Source: Egicoccus sp035462025 (GTDB taxonomy: Bacteria > Actinomycetota > Nitriliruptoria > Nitriliruptorales > Nitriliruptoraceae). From it: 64,000 nt of DNA. The notes under the pieces were generated by a model. The model saw only the letters and a list, made by a program, of their open reading frames with translations. It did no database searches and was not told the origin of the DNA. Positions 52,101 to 60,566 of the stretch are shown here, piece after piece. The translations under genes and the position numbers were made by a program. Where the stretch lies: contig DATHUR010000181.1 in assembly GCA_035462025.1 (NCBI GenBank), forward strand, positions 1-64,000, written 5' to 3'. The number at the start of each line of letters is the position of its first letter. Positions within the stretch are counted from its first letter, which is position 1.

Positions 52101-52174
52101 AGCCGAGGAGGGGATTCGAACCCCTGACCATCCGCTTACAAGGCGGGCGCTCTACCGAACTGAGCTACCTCGGC
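52101..52174 (-). tRNA. tRNA-Thr (anticodon TGT)
   Basis: The 74-nt gene folds with acceptor GCCGAGG/CCTCGGC, D stem GCTC/GAGC, anticodon loop CTTGTAA with anticodon TGT, variable loop TGGTC and T stem AGGGG with loop TTCGAAT. It should read ACA and, by wobble, ACG-type Thr codons. The outermost anticodon-stem pair is C-A. CCA is not encoded. Confidence 0.95.
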
Positions 52175-52245
52175 GAGGTGGGCCCCGGGGAGGGGACCCG
52201 GCATGGTGGCGTGGACGCTAGCGCCCACGCCACCCGTCACAGCGG

Positions 52246-54288
52246 TCAGCCGACCTGCGGGGACGTCTCGGGGGTCGGCGCCGTCTCGTCGTCGTGCTCG
52301 GCGCTCTTGCCGAGGACGTACCGGTCGTGCCAGTCGAGCACGACCTCGAAGCGCTCGACCCGGTGCTTCGGGCTGCCGCCGCGCGAGAGCTCGTGGGTCT
52401 CGTCGGGGAAGCGCACCATCTCGGTGGTGACACCCGCCCACTTGAGTGCGGCGAAGTACTGCTCGCCCTGCTCGATCGGGCAGCGGTAGTCCGCCTCGCT
52501 GTGCAGCACCAGGGTTGGTGCGGTGACCGACGACGCGGTCCCGACCGGGCTCGCGGCACGGTGCGCCTCGACCCCGTCCGGCAGCGACGCCGACAGGAAC
52601 ATCCGGTCGAAGTAGGGCCCGATGTCGGAGGTTGCCGAGAACGACTCCCACTGCAGCAGGCCCCGCTCGACGATCGCGGCCTTGTAGCGGTCGGAGCGGG
52701 CGATCAGGCGGGCGGTCGCATACCCGCCGTACGAGCCACCCATGATCCCGATGCGGTCGGGGTCGGCCTGCGGGAACCGCTCGAGGGTCGCGTCGACGAG
52801 CGCCTCGAGGTCGAGGCTGTCGACCGAGCCGTGATCGGTCCACACGCCGACCACGGCGCGCGCCCACTCGGCTCCACGACCCGACGAGCCGCGCGGGTTG
52901 CAGCCGACCGCGAGGTAACCGGCGCCGGCCTCGACCTGGAACTCGTCGAAGAAGTAGTCGCCGTACTGCGAGGTCGGGCCGCCGTGGATGTTGATCAGCA
53001 CCGGGACGGACCGCTCGGCGGCCTCGTCGAAGCCGGAGGGCATGACGGCCCAGGCGTCGATGCGGGCACCCTCGCGCTCGAAGTCGAACCGCTGGGTCGG
53101 ACGCAGGTCGACCTTCGCGCGGAAGCCCTTGGTCAGGTCGGTGACGTTGCGTTCGCGACCCTCGTGGAACCACATCAGCTCACCGGGGGTTGCCGGGTCG
53201 GTGACGGTGAACGCAACGGCCGACAGGTCCGGCCGCGCCCCGTACCCGGTGACGCAGCGGCGGCCGGCGACCACGTCGGTGACCGCCGGCGGCGTGTCGC
53301 CGTCGGCGTCCCAGCCGTCGAGGTCGACCCGCACGATCTTGGTGGTCCCCGCGTCCTCGAGACCGATCAGGAACCCGCCGTCGACGAACTGCGGTCCGCG
53401 GGTCGCCATGGCCGGCGCCGCAGGCGACACGTCACGGTCGAGGTGGGCGAGCAGTTCGACCGGCTGGAACGGATACTCCCCATCGGACGGTCGGCACCAG
53501 AACACGCCGCTGTTGCCGGGCCAGTCGAACGGGTCGAGGTGGCCGATGGTGAACAGGCGGCCGTCGGGGGCGTAGCCGACCCAGGCCCACGAGCCGGGGG
53601 CCGTGAGCGCGCGCACGTCGCCGGACTCGACGTCGAGTTCGAACACCTGCGAGTGCGGTTCGAGGTCGCTGGCGTCGTCGGGCTTGGCGATGAAGGCGAT
53701 CGCCTGGCCATCCGGTCGCCAGGCCGGGTCGCCGTGGTCGCGGTCGACGGTGGTGAGCCGGCGCGGCTCGTCGTCGCCGTCGCGGTCGATCGACCACAGG
53801 TGGTCGGTGCGGTCGTGGACCCAGCCGCCGGAGTCGGTGCGGTAGGGCAGTCGCGTGATCCGCTTGGGCCGGCGACGACGCTCGTCGTCGTCGAGGTCGG
53901 CCACCTCGGCCGCGTACGCCGCCGCGACCAGCACGAGCCGCTCGGAGTCGGGCGACCAGGCCAGGTCCGACACACCCAGCGGCAGGTCGGTGCGCTGGAT
54001 GGCTTCGCCGCCGTCGGCCTGCATCAGCACGAGTTGTGCCTTGGCCCCCTCGTCAGTGGCGGTGCGCAGGAAGGCGAGGCAGCGGCCGTCGGGTGACCAG
54101 CGCGGCGCGCGGTCGGACGGGCCGTGCGTGAAACGGCGCGTGCGCATGCCGTCGAACAGGTGGATCGAGCGGACCGTGCGGTCGTCCGAGAGGTCGGGCT
54201 CGCCGACGACGAAGGCGACGCGTGTGCCGTCGGGGTGCAGCTGCGGGTCGCCGGGTACGACGAGGTGTTCGAGGTCTTGCGGGCGCAC
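52246..54288 (-). CDS. S9-family prolyl-oligopeptidase-like peptidase
   Basis: This 680-residue protein has an N-terminal beta-propeller (repeated SPDG/SPDS-type blades such as APRWSPDGRCLAFLR and DLAWSPDSERLVLV). The C-terminal alpha/beta-hydrolase domain has catalytic Ser in GGSYGGYA near residue 518, Asp in HSEADYRCP near 600 and His in DETHELS near 632. It likely cleaves short peptides or acyl-peptides in the cytoplasm, since no signal peptide is present. The start is a GTG with a poor ribosome-binding site. Confidence 0.9.
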   Translation of the reverse strand: MRPQDLEHLVVPGDPQLHPDGTRVAFVVGEPDLSDDRTVRSIHLFDGMRTRRFTHGPSDRAPRWSPDGRCLAFLRTATDEGAKAQLVLMQADGGEAIQRTDLPLGVSDLAWSPDSERLVLVAAAYAAEVADLDDDERRRRPKRITRLPYRTDSGGWVHDRTDHLWSIDRDGDDEPRRLTTVDRDHGDPAWRPDGQAIAFIAKPDDASDLEPHSQVFELDVESGDVRALTAPGSWAWVGYAPDGRLFTIGHLDPFDWPGNSGVFWCRPSDGEYPFQPVELLAHLDRDVSPAAPAMATRGPQFVDGGFLIGLEDAGTTKIVRVDLDGWDADGDTPPAVTDVVAGRRCVTGYGARPDLSAVAFTVTDPATPGELMWFHEGRERNVTDLTKGFRAKVDLRPTQRFDFEREGARIDAWAVMPSGFDEAAERSVPVLINIHGGPTSQYGDYFFDEFQVEAGAGYLAVGCNPRGSSGRGAEWARAVVGVWTDHGSVDSLDLEALVDATLERFPQADPDRIGIMGGSYGGYATARLIARSDRYKAAIVERGLLQWESFSATSDIGPYFDRMFLSASLPDGVEAHRAASPVGTASSVTAPTLVLHSEADYRCPIEQGEQYFAALKWAGVTTEMVRFPDETHELSRGGSPKHRVERFEVVLDWHDRYVLGKSAEHDDETAPTPETSPQVG

Positions 54289-54338
54289 GCGCGGGGCTTT
54301 CTTCGGGGTCGGCTTCGACGACCCGCGAAGCTAGCCGC

Positions 54339-55010
54339 CTACGCCGCGACCCGGTCCTCGAGCTTGCGCTTGACGCGCTGCAGTGCGTTGTCCACGGCCT
54401 TGGCGTGGCGTCCGACCTGGGCGGCGATCTCCTCGTAGGAGCAACCGTCGAGATAGAGCGCGAGGACCTCGGACTCGAGCCCGGACAGCACGTCGTCGAG
54501 TGCGGCCCGCAGCCGCTGGCGGTCGTCGGCCGCGACCAGGACGGTCAACGGGTCGTGCTCGTCGCCGGCCGGCAGGATCTCGGCCACCGTGCGGGGCGAC
54601 CCGGCGCTGTGCGGCCGGTCGAGGCTGATCGAGCTGTTGAGCGGACCGTGCTTGTGACGCGTGGCGCTGCGGATGGCGCTGAGCACCTGGCGGGTGATGC
54701 ACAACTCCGCGAACGAGCGGAACGACGTGCCCGACCCGGGGTCGTAGTCGCGTATCGCCTTGAACAGGCCGATCATCGCCTCCTGGACCACGTCCTCGCG
54801 GTCGCCGCCGACGAGGAAGTAGTTGCGCACGCGGGCGCGTGCGAAGCCGCGGTAGCGCAGGAGCAGTTCGTTGGCGGCGAGTTCGTCGCCGCCCCGCGCC
54901 CGGTCGACCAGCGCCTCGTCGGCGAGGCCGGTGTGCCGTGTCGCGGCGTGTCGTCGCCGCAGCGGATGACCGCGTCTCGGGACGCTCGACAGGCCGGCTC
55001 GCTGGGTCAT
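54339..55010 (-). CDS. sigH: RNA polymerase sigma factor, SigH/Spo0H type
   Basis: This 223-residue sigma-70-family protein strongly resembles Bacillus SigH. Region 2 reads YRGFARARVRNYFLVGGDRE and DVVQEAMIGLFKAIRDYD, followed by SFRSFAELCITRQVLSAI and the ATRHKHGPLNSSISLD segment. Region 4 contains LESEVLALYLDGCSYEEIA and ends VDNALQRVKRKLE. An Arg-rich N-terminal extension precedes it. The ATG at 55010 has GGAGGGT upstream. Its regulon cannot be read from this window, and no anti-sigma factor is adjacent. Confidence 0.93.
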   Translation of the reverse strand: MTQRAGLSSVPRRGHPLRRRHAATRHTGLADEALVDRARGGDELAANELLLRYRGFARARVRNYFLVGGDREDVVQEAMIGLFKAIRDYDPGSGTSFRSFAELCITRQVLSAIRSATRHKHGPLNSSISLDRPHSAGSPRTVAEILPAGDEHDPLTVLVAADDRQRLRAALDDVLSGLESEVLALYLDGCSYEEIAAQVGRHAKAVDNALQRVKRKLEDRVAA

Positions 55011-55102
55011 CGTCACCCTCCGAAACGGAGGGTTCGCTCCCCCCGGTCGCAGAGCACAACGAGCCAGTAGGGCAATGGTTGCGCAGCCCATCGGCAGCGG
55101 CC

Positions 55103-55153
55103 GGGCTGGGGGGCAACGAGGGAGCGAAGCGACCGAGAAAGGGGACCCAGCCC
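55103..55153 (-). repeat. Dispersed structured element, copy 1 (just after rlmB)
   Basis: Outer arms GGGCTGGG and CCCAGCCC enclose a conserved core containing GGGGCAACGAG, GAGCGAAGCGA and GGGGACCCAG. The element directly abuts the rlmB stop. A second copy with a similar core but different arms follows disA at 60512-60561. A terminator or REP-like element would fit. Confidence 0.6.
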
Positions 55154-55915
55154 CTAGCGGTGTCGGAGTATCTCGTAGAGGGCGACCGCCGCGGCGACGG
55201 AGGCGTTGAGCGAACCGACGGCGCCGCGCATGGGCAGATGGACGAGCTGGTCGCAGGTCTGTGCGGTCAGGCGCGACAGGCCGCGGCCCTCGGCGCCGAC
55301 CACCAGGACCAGTGGGCCGTCGAGCAGGCGGCAGCTCCCGATCGGGTCGGGGGCGTCGCCGTCGAGTCCGACCGACCAGACGCCGTCGTCGCGCAACAGC
55401 GTGAGCGTGCGAACCAGGTTGGTCACCTGGACGACGGGCAGGTGGGCGAGGGCCCCGGCCGCGGCCTTCTCGGCCGTCGGCGTGATCGACGCCGCGCGGC
55501 GGGACGGCAGCAGCAGGCCGTGGGCGCCGACCGCATCGGCGGTGCGCGCGATCGAACCGAGGTTGTGCGGGTCGGTCACCGAGTCCAACGCGACCAGCAG
55601 CAGCGGGTCGGCGCCGGCGCGGCGGCGAACGGTGGCGAGGTCGGCATAGGCGAAGGCGGGCGCGAGCGCGAGCACGCCCTGGTGGACCTGTCCCTCGGCG
55701 CGGTCGTCGATGCGGGACCGCTCGACCTCGTCGACGCGGACGCCGGCCTTGCGGGCCAGGGCCAGGATCTCGTCGAGGACGGTGGAGTGTTCGCGGGTGT
55801 CGGCGACGAGCAGGCGGCGGATCGGCTGCCCTGCCCGCAGCAGTTCACGGATCGGGTGCAGCCCGACGACGACGCGGCCGTCCTCGCGTCGAGGCCGGTC
55901 ACGACCGCCGCTCAA
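55154..55915 (-). CDS. rlmB: SpoU-family rRNA 2'-O-methyltransferase, RlmB-like
   Basis: This 253-residue SPOUT methyltransferase likely methylates G2251 of 23S rRNA. It has a substrate-binding N-domain (VVGLHPIRELLRAG) and the three SpoU motifs: LDSVTDPHNLGSIARTADA near residue 110, LVVGAEGRGLSRL near 200 and LPMRGAVGSLNASVAAAVAL near 225. The TTG start overlaps the cysS stop (TTGA), so expression is coupled. The TAG stop lies against a structured element. Confidence 0.92.
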   Translation of the reverse strand: MSGGRDRPRREDGRVVVGLHPIRELLRAGQPIRRLLVADTREHSTVLDEILALARKAGVRVDEVERSRIDDRAEGQVHQGVLALAPAFAYADLATVRRRAGADPLLLVALDSVTDPHNLGSIARTADAVGAHGLLLPSRRAASITPTAEKAAAGALAHLPVVQVTNLVRTLTLLRDDGVWSVGLDGDAPDPIGSCRLLDGPLVLVVGAEGRGLSRLTAQTCDQLVHLPMRGAVGSLNASVAAAVALYEILRHR

Positions 55916-57327
55916 GCGATGTACCAGCGTGGACCGGCGGGCCGGTCCTCGACCACGATGCCCGCCGAGGCGAGTTCGTCGCGGATCTGGTCGGCGGCGG
56001 CGAAGTCCTTGTCGGCGCGGGCCAGGCGGCGCTGCTCGAGCAGTTGGCCGACCAGCGGTTCGAGTTGGCGCTCGAGTGCCGCAGCGTCCGCGAGCGCCGC
56101 CTCGAGACCTAGACCGAAGACGCGGTCGCCCATGTCGACCAGCGCGTCGCCGAGTGCCGCCACCTCGGCACGGGCCGCGGCGTCGCCCTTCTCTGCCGCC
56201 GTGAGGCGGTCGTTGCCGGCGGACACCAGTTCATGGAGCGCCGCCACGGCCTGGGGCGCGTTGAGGTCGTCGTCCATGGCGGCGCGGAAGGCACCGCGGT
56301 GCCGTTCGGCCGCCGCGACGTCGGGTTCGGCACCGTCCGCGGCCCGGCGGGCCGAACGCAGGAACGTCGTCAGGCGCTGGTGGGCGGCCGCGGCGTCGAC
56401 CAGCCGTTCGGTGTCGAAGGTGAGCGGGCTGCGGTGCGCGGCCGAGAGGTACCACAGGCGCAGCGGGCCGACGCCCCACTCGGTGACCGCGTCGGCGAGC
56501 GACACGACGTTGCCGATCGACTTCGACATCTTCTCCTCGCCCATGCGCACCATGCCGTTGTGGACCCAGTGGCGGGCGAACGTGCCGCCGTGCGCGGCCT
56601 CGTGCTGGGCGATCTCGTTCTCGTGGTGGGGGAAGACGAGGTCGAGGCCACCGCAGTGGATGTCGAAGCCCTCGCCGAGGTGCTTGGCGGCCATGGCCGA
56701 GCACTCGATGTGCCAGCCGGGGCGCCCGTCGCCCCAGGGCGACGGCCACGACGGTTCGCCGGGCTTGGCCGACTTCCACATCGCGAAGTCGAGCGGGTCC
56801 TCCTTGCGGTCGGCGTCGACGACGTCCTCGCCCTGCTGCATGTCGTCGATCCGCCGGCCCGACAGCTTGCCGTACCCCTCGAACGAGCGGACGCGGAAGA
56901 ACACGTCGCCGTCCACCGCGTAGGCCTTGCCCTGCTCGATCAACTCCGCGATCAGGGCGTGCATCTCGAGCAGGTGGCCGGTGGCCAGCGGCTGGATGTC
57001 GGGCGGCAGGACCCCGAGCCGGTCCATGGTGGTGTTCCAGGCCCGCGTGTAGCGGGTCGCGATGAGGGCCGGGTCGACCTTCTCGCGGCGGGCACGCAGG
57101 ATGATCTTGTCGTCGATGTCGGTCACGTTCTGCACGAACGTGACCTCGAGCCCGGACCAGGCGAGGTAGCGGCGAAGGACGTCGGTGACGACCGCGAGGC
57201 GGCCGTGGCCGACGTGTGCCTCGGCCTGGACGGTCGGACCGCACACGTAGATCGAGACCCGGCCGGCGTCGCGCGGCTCGAACGCGACCTTGTCGCGTCG
57301 CAGGGTGTCGTAGATGACCAGGGACAT
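55912..57327 (-). CDS. cysS: Cysteinyl-tRNA synthetase
   Basis: This 471-residue class I synthetase charges tRNA-Cys. The zinc-binding CGPTV is near residue 29, the HIGH-type motif is HVGH at 38-41, WHIECSAMA and FPHHENEIAQ lie mid-protein and KMSKS is near 264. The C-terminal DALR-type helical domain (FRAAMDDDLNAPQAVAAL) is present. The full length and this domain argue against the shorter mycothiol ligase MshC. It lies between ispF and rlmB, as in mycobacteria. Confidence 0.95.
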   Translation of the reverse strand: MSLVIYDTLRRDKVAFEPRDAGRVSIYVCGPTVQAEAHVGHGRLAVVTDVLRRYLAWSGLEVTFVQNVTDIDDKIILRARREKVDPALIATRYTRAWNTTMDRLGVLPPDIQPLATGHLLEMHALIAELIEQGKAYAVDGDVFFRVRSFEGYGKLSGRRIDDMQQGEDVVDADRKEDPLDFAMWKSAKPGEPSWPSPWGDGRPGWHIECSAMAAKHLGEGFDIHCGGLDLVFPHHENEIAQHEAAHGGTFARHWVHNGMVRMGEEKMSKSIGNVVSLADAVTEWGVGPLRLWYLSAAHRSPLTFDTERLVDAAAAHQRLTTFLRSARRAADGAEPDVAAAERHRGAFRAAMDDDLNAPQAVAALHELVSAGNDRLTAAEKGDAAARAEVAALGDALVDMGDRVFGLGLEAALADAAALERQLEPLVGQLLEQRRLARADKDFAAADQIRDELASAGIVVEDRPAGPRWYIA

Positions 57328-57401
57328 GCGTCGTCGCCACCGGATCGGAGTGATTCGCGCCGCGGAACTCGACTGCTGGCCGGGCGCACGGAACCGCGAG
57401 T

Positions 57402-57908
57402 CTATTGGGGTGACGGCCCGGCGTTCCCCGGGACGACGGTGATCGTCGCCCACGCGGCGATGCCCTCGCCTCGCCCGAGGCTGCCGAGCCGGTCGGTGGT
57501 GGTGAACTTGACCGAGACGGCGTCGGGGTCGACCTGCAGGATCGCGGCGAGACGGTCGCGCATCGCGTCGCGATGCAGGGCCAGCCTGGGCCGTTGGGCG
57601 ACCACGGTCAGGTCGAGGTTGCCGACCTGCCAACCGCGCTCCGCGACCGCGGCGACGACGCGTGCGAGCAGGCCGAGCGAGTCGGCGCCCGCGACCGCGG
57701 GGTCGTCCACACCGAACCACGAGCCGAGGTCGCCCAGGGCCATGGCGCCGAGCAGTGCGTCGGTGACCGCGTGCGCGCCGACATCGGCGTCGCTGTGGCC
57801 GGCGAGCCCCGGCGCGTCGGGAATCTCGACGCCGCACAGGACCAGGACCCGGTCGGGGTCGTCGTCGAACGGGTGGACATCGAGGCCGTTGCCGATGCGC
57901 ATCTGCAT
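57402..57908 (-). CDS. ispF: 2-C-methyl-D-erythritol 2,4-cyclodiphosphate synthase
   Basis: This 168-residue MEP-pathway enzyme forms the cyclodiphosphate. Zinc ligands are in GLDVHPF near the N-terminus. The GHSDADVGAHAVTDALLGA segment follows, and the CDP-binding KFTTTDRLGSLGRGEGIAAWA segment is near the end. Starts at 57914, 57908 and 57902 are in frame. ATG 57908 is chosen because GAGGGG lies 5 nt upstream. It follows ispD with almost no gap. Confidence 0.94.
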   Translation of the reverse strand: MQMRIGNGLDVHPFDDDPDRVLVLCGVEIPDAPGLAGHSDADVGAHAVTDALLGAMALGDLGSWFGVDDPAVAGADSLGLLARVVAAVAERGWQVGNLDLTVVAQRPRLALHRDAMRDRLAAILQVDPDAVSVKFTTTDRLGSLGRGEGIAAWATITVVPGNAGPSPQ

Positions 57909-57910
57909 CC

Positions 57911-58612
57911 TCACCCCTCGTGCCGGTTGCGCAGGATCGCTTCCGCGACGAGCAGGTCCGACGCGTAGGTCACCTTCAAGGCTTCGACCGCGCCCGGGAC
58001 CACGACCACGCGTCCGTGCAGGCGGCCCGCTGCGAGGGCCTGCTCGACCAGCGCGAGGTCGTCGGTCGCGTCGCCGCCCGGGGCGTGCGCGGCGACCAGC
58101 GCCTGTCTGGTGAAGCCTTGCGGGGTCTGGATCGCGACGAGATCGTCGCGGGGCACCGTGGCGACCACGGTGTCCCCCTCGACCCGCTTGAGGGTGTCGC
58201 TGACGGGCAGGCCCGGGGCCGCGGCCACGACGTCGCCCGTGATCGCGGCGGCGACGGCACGGATGACCGGCGCCGGCGCCAGCGCCCGCGCGGCGTCGTG
58301 GACGAGGACGACCTCGACGTCACCGAGGGCGGCCAGGCCCGCAGCCACGCTGGCGGTGCGGCTGTCACCGCCGGCGACGAGGGCGGCAACCTCGAGGTCG
58401 GCGGTCGCGGCCTCGAACGCAGCCCGTGCACCCGGCGTGTGGACCACGACGGCCGGCGGGAGGCCGGCGGCCGCGAGCCCGGCCAGTGCGTGGTGGAGCA
58501 GTGGGCGTCCGCCGAGTTCGACCAGCGCCTTGGGGCGGTCGTGGCCGAGGCGCTCCCCCCGGCCGGCCGCGACCACGATCACCCCGGTCCTCATCGCCGC
58601 GCCCGTCCTCAT
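57911..58612 (-). CDS. ispD: 2-C-methyl-D-erythritol 4-phosphate cytidylyltransferase
   Basis: This 233-residue MEP-pathway enzyme transfers CMP to methylerythritol phosphate. The nucleotide-binding signature VVAAGRGERLGHDRPKAL is near the N-terminus, HDAARALAPAPVI is mid-protein, and AIQTPQGFTRQAL and DDLALVEQ follow. The ATG at 58612 overlaps the stop of the PIN-TRAM gene. An identical ATGAGGAC start context recurs at 58594, giving a 227-residue alternative. It is coupled to ispF. Confidence 0.94.
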   Translation of the reverse strand: MRTGAAMRTGVIVVAAGRGERLGHDRPKALVELGGRPLLHHALAGLAAAGLPPAVVVHTPGARAAFEAATADLEVAALVAGGDSRTASVAAGLAALGDVEVVLVHDAARALAPAPVIRAVAAAITGDVVAAAPGLPVSDTLKRVEGDTVVATVPRDDLVAIQTPQGFTRQALVAAHAPGGDATDDLALVEQALAAGRLHGRVVVVPGAVEALKVTYASDLLVAEAILRNRHEG

Positions 58613-59673
58613 CCCCGCCCGCCCGAGTCGGCCACGACCGCGAACAGCATGCGGCCGTGCCGGTTCTGCACGATCGAGGTCACGTCGACGGCGACCTCGT
58701 CGCCGACCCGCGCCGCCGCGTCCTCGACGACGACCATCGTGCCGTCGTCGAGGTAGCCGACCGCCTGGCCGGCGTCGCGTCCGGCACGGACCAGGCGGAG
58801 CGCGAGACGCTCGCCCGGCAGGACGGGTGGGCGCACCGCGTCGGCGAGCGTGTGCAGGTTGAGCACCCGGACGCCGCCGATCTCGGCCACGCGGGCCAGG
58901 TTGCCGTCGGTGGTGATCAGCGCCGCCCCACGGATGCGGCACAGTGCGGCGAGTTTGGCATCGACCTCGGCCACGCCCGGTAGGTCGTCGTGGCTGATCT
59001 CGACCGCGACCAGGGACTCGTCCTGCAGCACCTGCAGGGCGTCGAGCCCCCGGCGGCCGGCGCGGCGCCGGTGGTCCTCGCCGGCGTCGGCCAGGCCCTG
59101 CAGTTCGTCGAGGACGAAGCCGGGTACGACGATCGTGCCGTCGAGGAACCCGGCTCGGGCGACGTCGACGACGCGGGCGTCGACCAGCGCGGACGTGTCG
59201 AGCACCTTCACCCCGGACCCACGCGAGGGCGTGCGGACGTCGAGGCGTCCGCGTACCCCGACGAACCGGCCGAGTTCGGCCCCGCGCGAGGCGCCGAGCC
59301 GGCCGCCGGTGTAGGCCAGCACCAGCACGATCACCAGGGTCACCGGCACCGTGTAGCGCTGGTAGGGCAGCAGGACGACGGGGAGCAGGACCACGAGGCC
59401 GGCCAGCGCCCCGACCGCGGCGCCGATGGCGGCAGCGACCAGTTGCGCGGCGGGCACATGGGACAGGGCAGAACCGGCGGTGTCCACGCCACGGACGACG
59501 GCGCGGCCGAGGAATCCGCCGACGAGGTAGCCGACCAGCGCGCCGAGGACCGCGGTCACCAGTCGGGTGGTCTCGGGCTCGCCACGGCCGAGCAGGCCGT
59601 CGACACCGCTGCCCAGGGCATGGCCGGCCCCGGTGAACAGCAGCACCACGGCCAGACGCAGCAGTTCGACCAT
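58609..59673 (-). CDS. PIN-TRAM domain membrane protein, YacL-like
   Basis: This 354-residue protein has about four N-terminal transmembrane helices (residues 1-140). A PIN nuclease-fold domain follows with acidic residues in KVLDTSALVDARV near 150, FVLDELQGLAD and ALITTDGNLARVA. A C-terminal TRAM RNA-binding domain (GYLDDGTMVVVEDA, VAVDVTSIVQNRHGRMLF) completes it. It matches the YacL family found next to ispD and carD. A role in RNA processing at the membrane is inferred. The ATG at 59673 is preferred over a GTG at 59700. Confidence 0.88.
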   Translation of the reverse strand: MVELLRLAVVLLFTGAGHALGSGVDGLLGRGEPETTRLVTAVLGALVGYLVGGFLGRAVVRGVDTAGSALSHVPAAQLVAAAIGAAVGALAGLVVLLPVVLLPYQRYTVPVTLVIVLVLAYTGGRLGASRGAELGRFVGVRGRLDVRTPSRGSGVKVLDTSALVDARVVDVARAGFLDGTIVVPGFVLDELQGLADAGEDHRRRAGRRGLDALQVLQDESLVAVEISHDDLPGVAEVDAKLAALCRIRGAALITTDGNLARVAEIGGVRVLNLHTLADAVRPPVLPGERLALRLVRAGRDAGQAVGYLDDGTMVVVEDAAARVGDEVAVDVTSIVQNRHGRMLFAVVADSGGRG

Positions 59674-59717
59674 GGGTCGACCCGCACGCGGTTGGGCCAC
59701 GGTGGGGAACGTGCGGG

Positions 59718-60209
59718 TCAGGCCTGCGACTCGGCCAGGACCTTCTCGACCAGTTCCTCGGCCTTGGCCTCGTCCTTCTTGATGGCGACCGCCAACTCGG
59801 ACAGCAGGATCTGCTTCGCCTTGGTCAGCATGCGCTTCTCGCCGGCGGACAGCCCCTTGTCCTTCTCGCGCGTGGCGAGGTTCCGCACGACCTCGGCGAC
59901 CTGGTAGATGTCGCCCGAACGCAGCTTCTCGTAGTTGGCCTTGAAGCGGCGCGACCAGTTGCCGGCGGCCTTGCCCTCGGGCTCACGCAGGACGTCGAGT
60001 ACCTGCTCGACCTCCTTCTTGGACACCACGCTGCGGATGCCGACCTCTTCGCACGAGTCGGCGGGCACCATCAGCGTCAGGTCCCCGTAGGTCAGCCGCA
60101 GCACGAGGTACTCGCGGGCCTCGCCCTTGAGTTCGCGAGCTTCCTTCCGCTCGATGACCGCTGCGCCGTGGTGGGGATAGATGACGGTGTCGCCGACGCT
60201 GTAGGCCAT
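59718..60209 (-). CDS. carD: CarD-family RNA polymerase-binding transcription regulator
   Basis: This 163-residue protein equals mycobacterial CarD in length. The N-terminal RNA-polymerase-interaction domain has MAYSVGDTVIYPHHGAAVIE and LVLRLTYGDLTLMVPADS. The C-terminal helical DNA-binding domain has GNWSRRFKANYEKLRSGD and LATREKDKGLSAGEKRML. CarD stabilises open promoter complexes. The ATG has GGAG upstream, and a well-formed promoter lies about 170 nt further up. It heads the PIN-TRAM/ispD/ispF/cysS/rlmB block. Confidence 0.96.
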   Translation of the reverse strand: MAYSVGDTVIYPHHGAAVIERKEARELKGEAREYLVLRLTYGDLTLMVPADSCEEVGIRSVVSKKEVEQVLDVLREPEGKAAGNWSRRFKANYEKLRSGDIYQVAEVVRNLATREKDKGLSAGEKRMLTKAKQILLSELAVAIKKDEAKAEELVEKVLAESQA

Positions 60210-60381
60210 GAGTGGTTGCTCCTCATTCTTGCGGGTGGGGTCGACGCCGCAGGCGGGGGCGAGAAGGCCAGAGATGTCGCGCAGGGGGTGAGCAGGGCCT
60301 TCAACGAGGCGCGCTGCCGACCCGCACGATTCCCGTTGCTGCCTTTCGCGAATCGGCACCTGCAGTGCGAACGTGCCTCCG

Positions 60382-60411
60382 ACCGTATCACACGGCCAGT
60401 CCCCCTCTCAA
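60382..60411 (-). promoter_or_regulatory. Housekeeping-type promoter of carD
   Basis: On the minus strand TTGAGA (60411-60406) and TACGGT (60387-60382) are separated by 18 bp. This would give a leader of about 165 nt before the carD ATG at 60209. It is the best -35/-10 pair seen in the window. Confidence 0.55.
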
Positions 60412-60511
60412 CCGATTGCGAGGCGAATCCGCAGGTCAGGACGGGGTTTTCACCGTTCGCAGCGCGCACCACCCGTCCATCCGGCCACGACCGTTCGGCC
60501 GCGAGCGCGCC

Positions 60512-60561
60512 GCCTTTGGGGGCAACGAGCGAGCGAAGCGAGCGAGCAGGGGGACCCAGGC
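60512..60561 (-). repeat. Dispersed structured element, copy 2 (just after disA)
   Basis: Arms GCCTTTGGG and CCCAGGC enclose a core with GGGGCAACGAG, GAGCGAAGCGAG and GGGGACCCAG. The core matches copy 1 at 55103-55153, while the arms differ but still pair. It lies 5 bp after the disA stop. Confidence 0.6.
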
Positions 60562-60566
60562 GCGAT

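Larger units (their letters stand above)
60210..60566. other. carD-disA intergenic region, 357 bp
   Basis: It holds the carD promoter (60382-60411), a long carD leader and the second structured element (60512-60561). No convincing small gene was found. Confidence 0.5.

Noticed and set aside
55912..57327. cysS as a mycothiol ligase MshC
   Set aside because: Length of 471 residues, KMSKS, a DALR-type domain and the ispF-cysS-rlmB order all favour cysteinyl-tRNA synthetase.
58594..58612. Repeated ATGAGGAC at the ispD start as a regulatory repeat
   Set aside because: Two closely spaced in-frame starts are enough to explain it; reported only as a start ambiguity.
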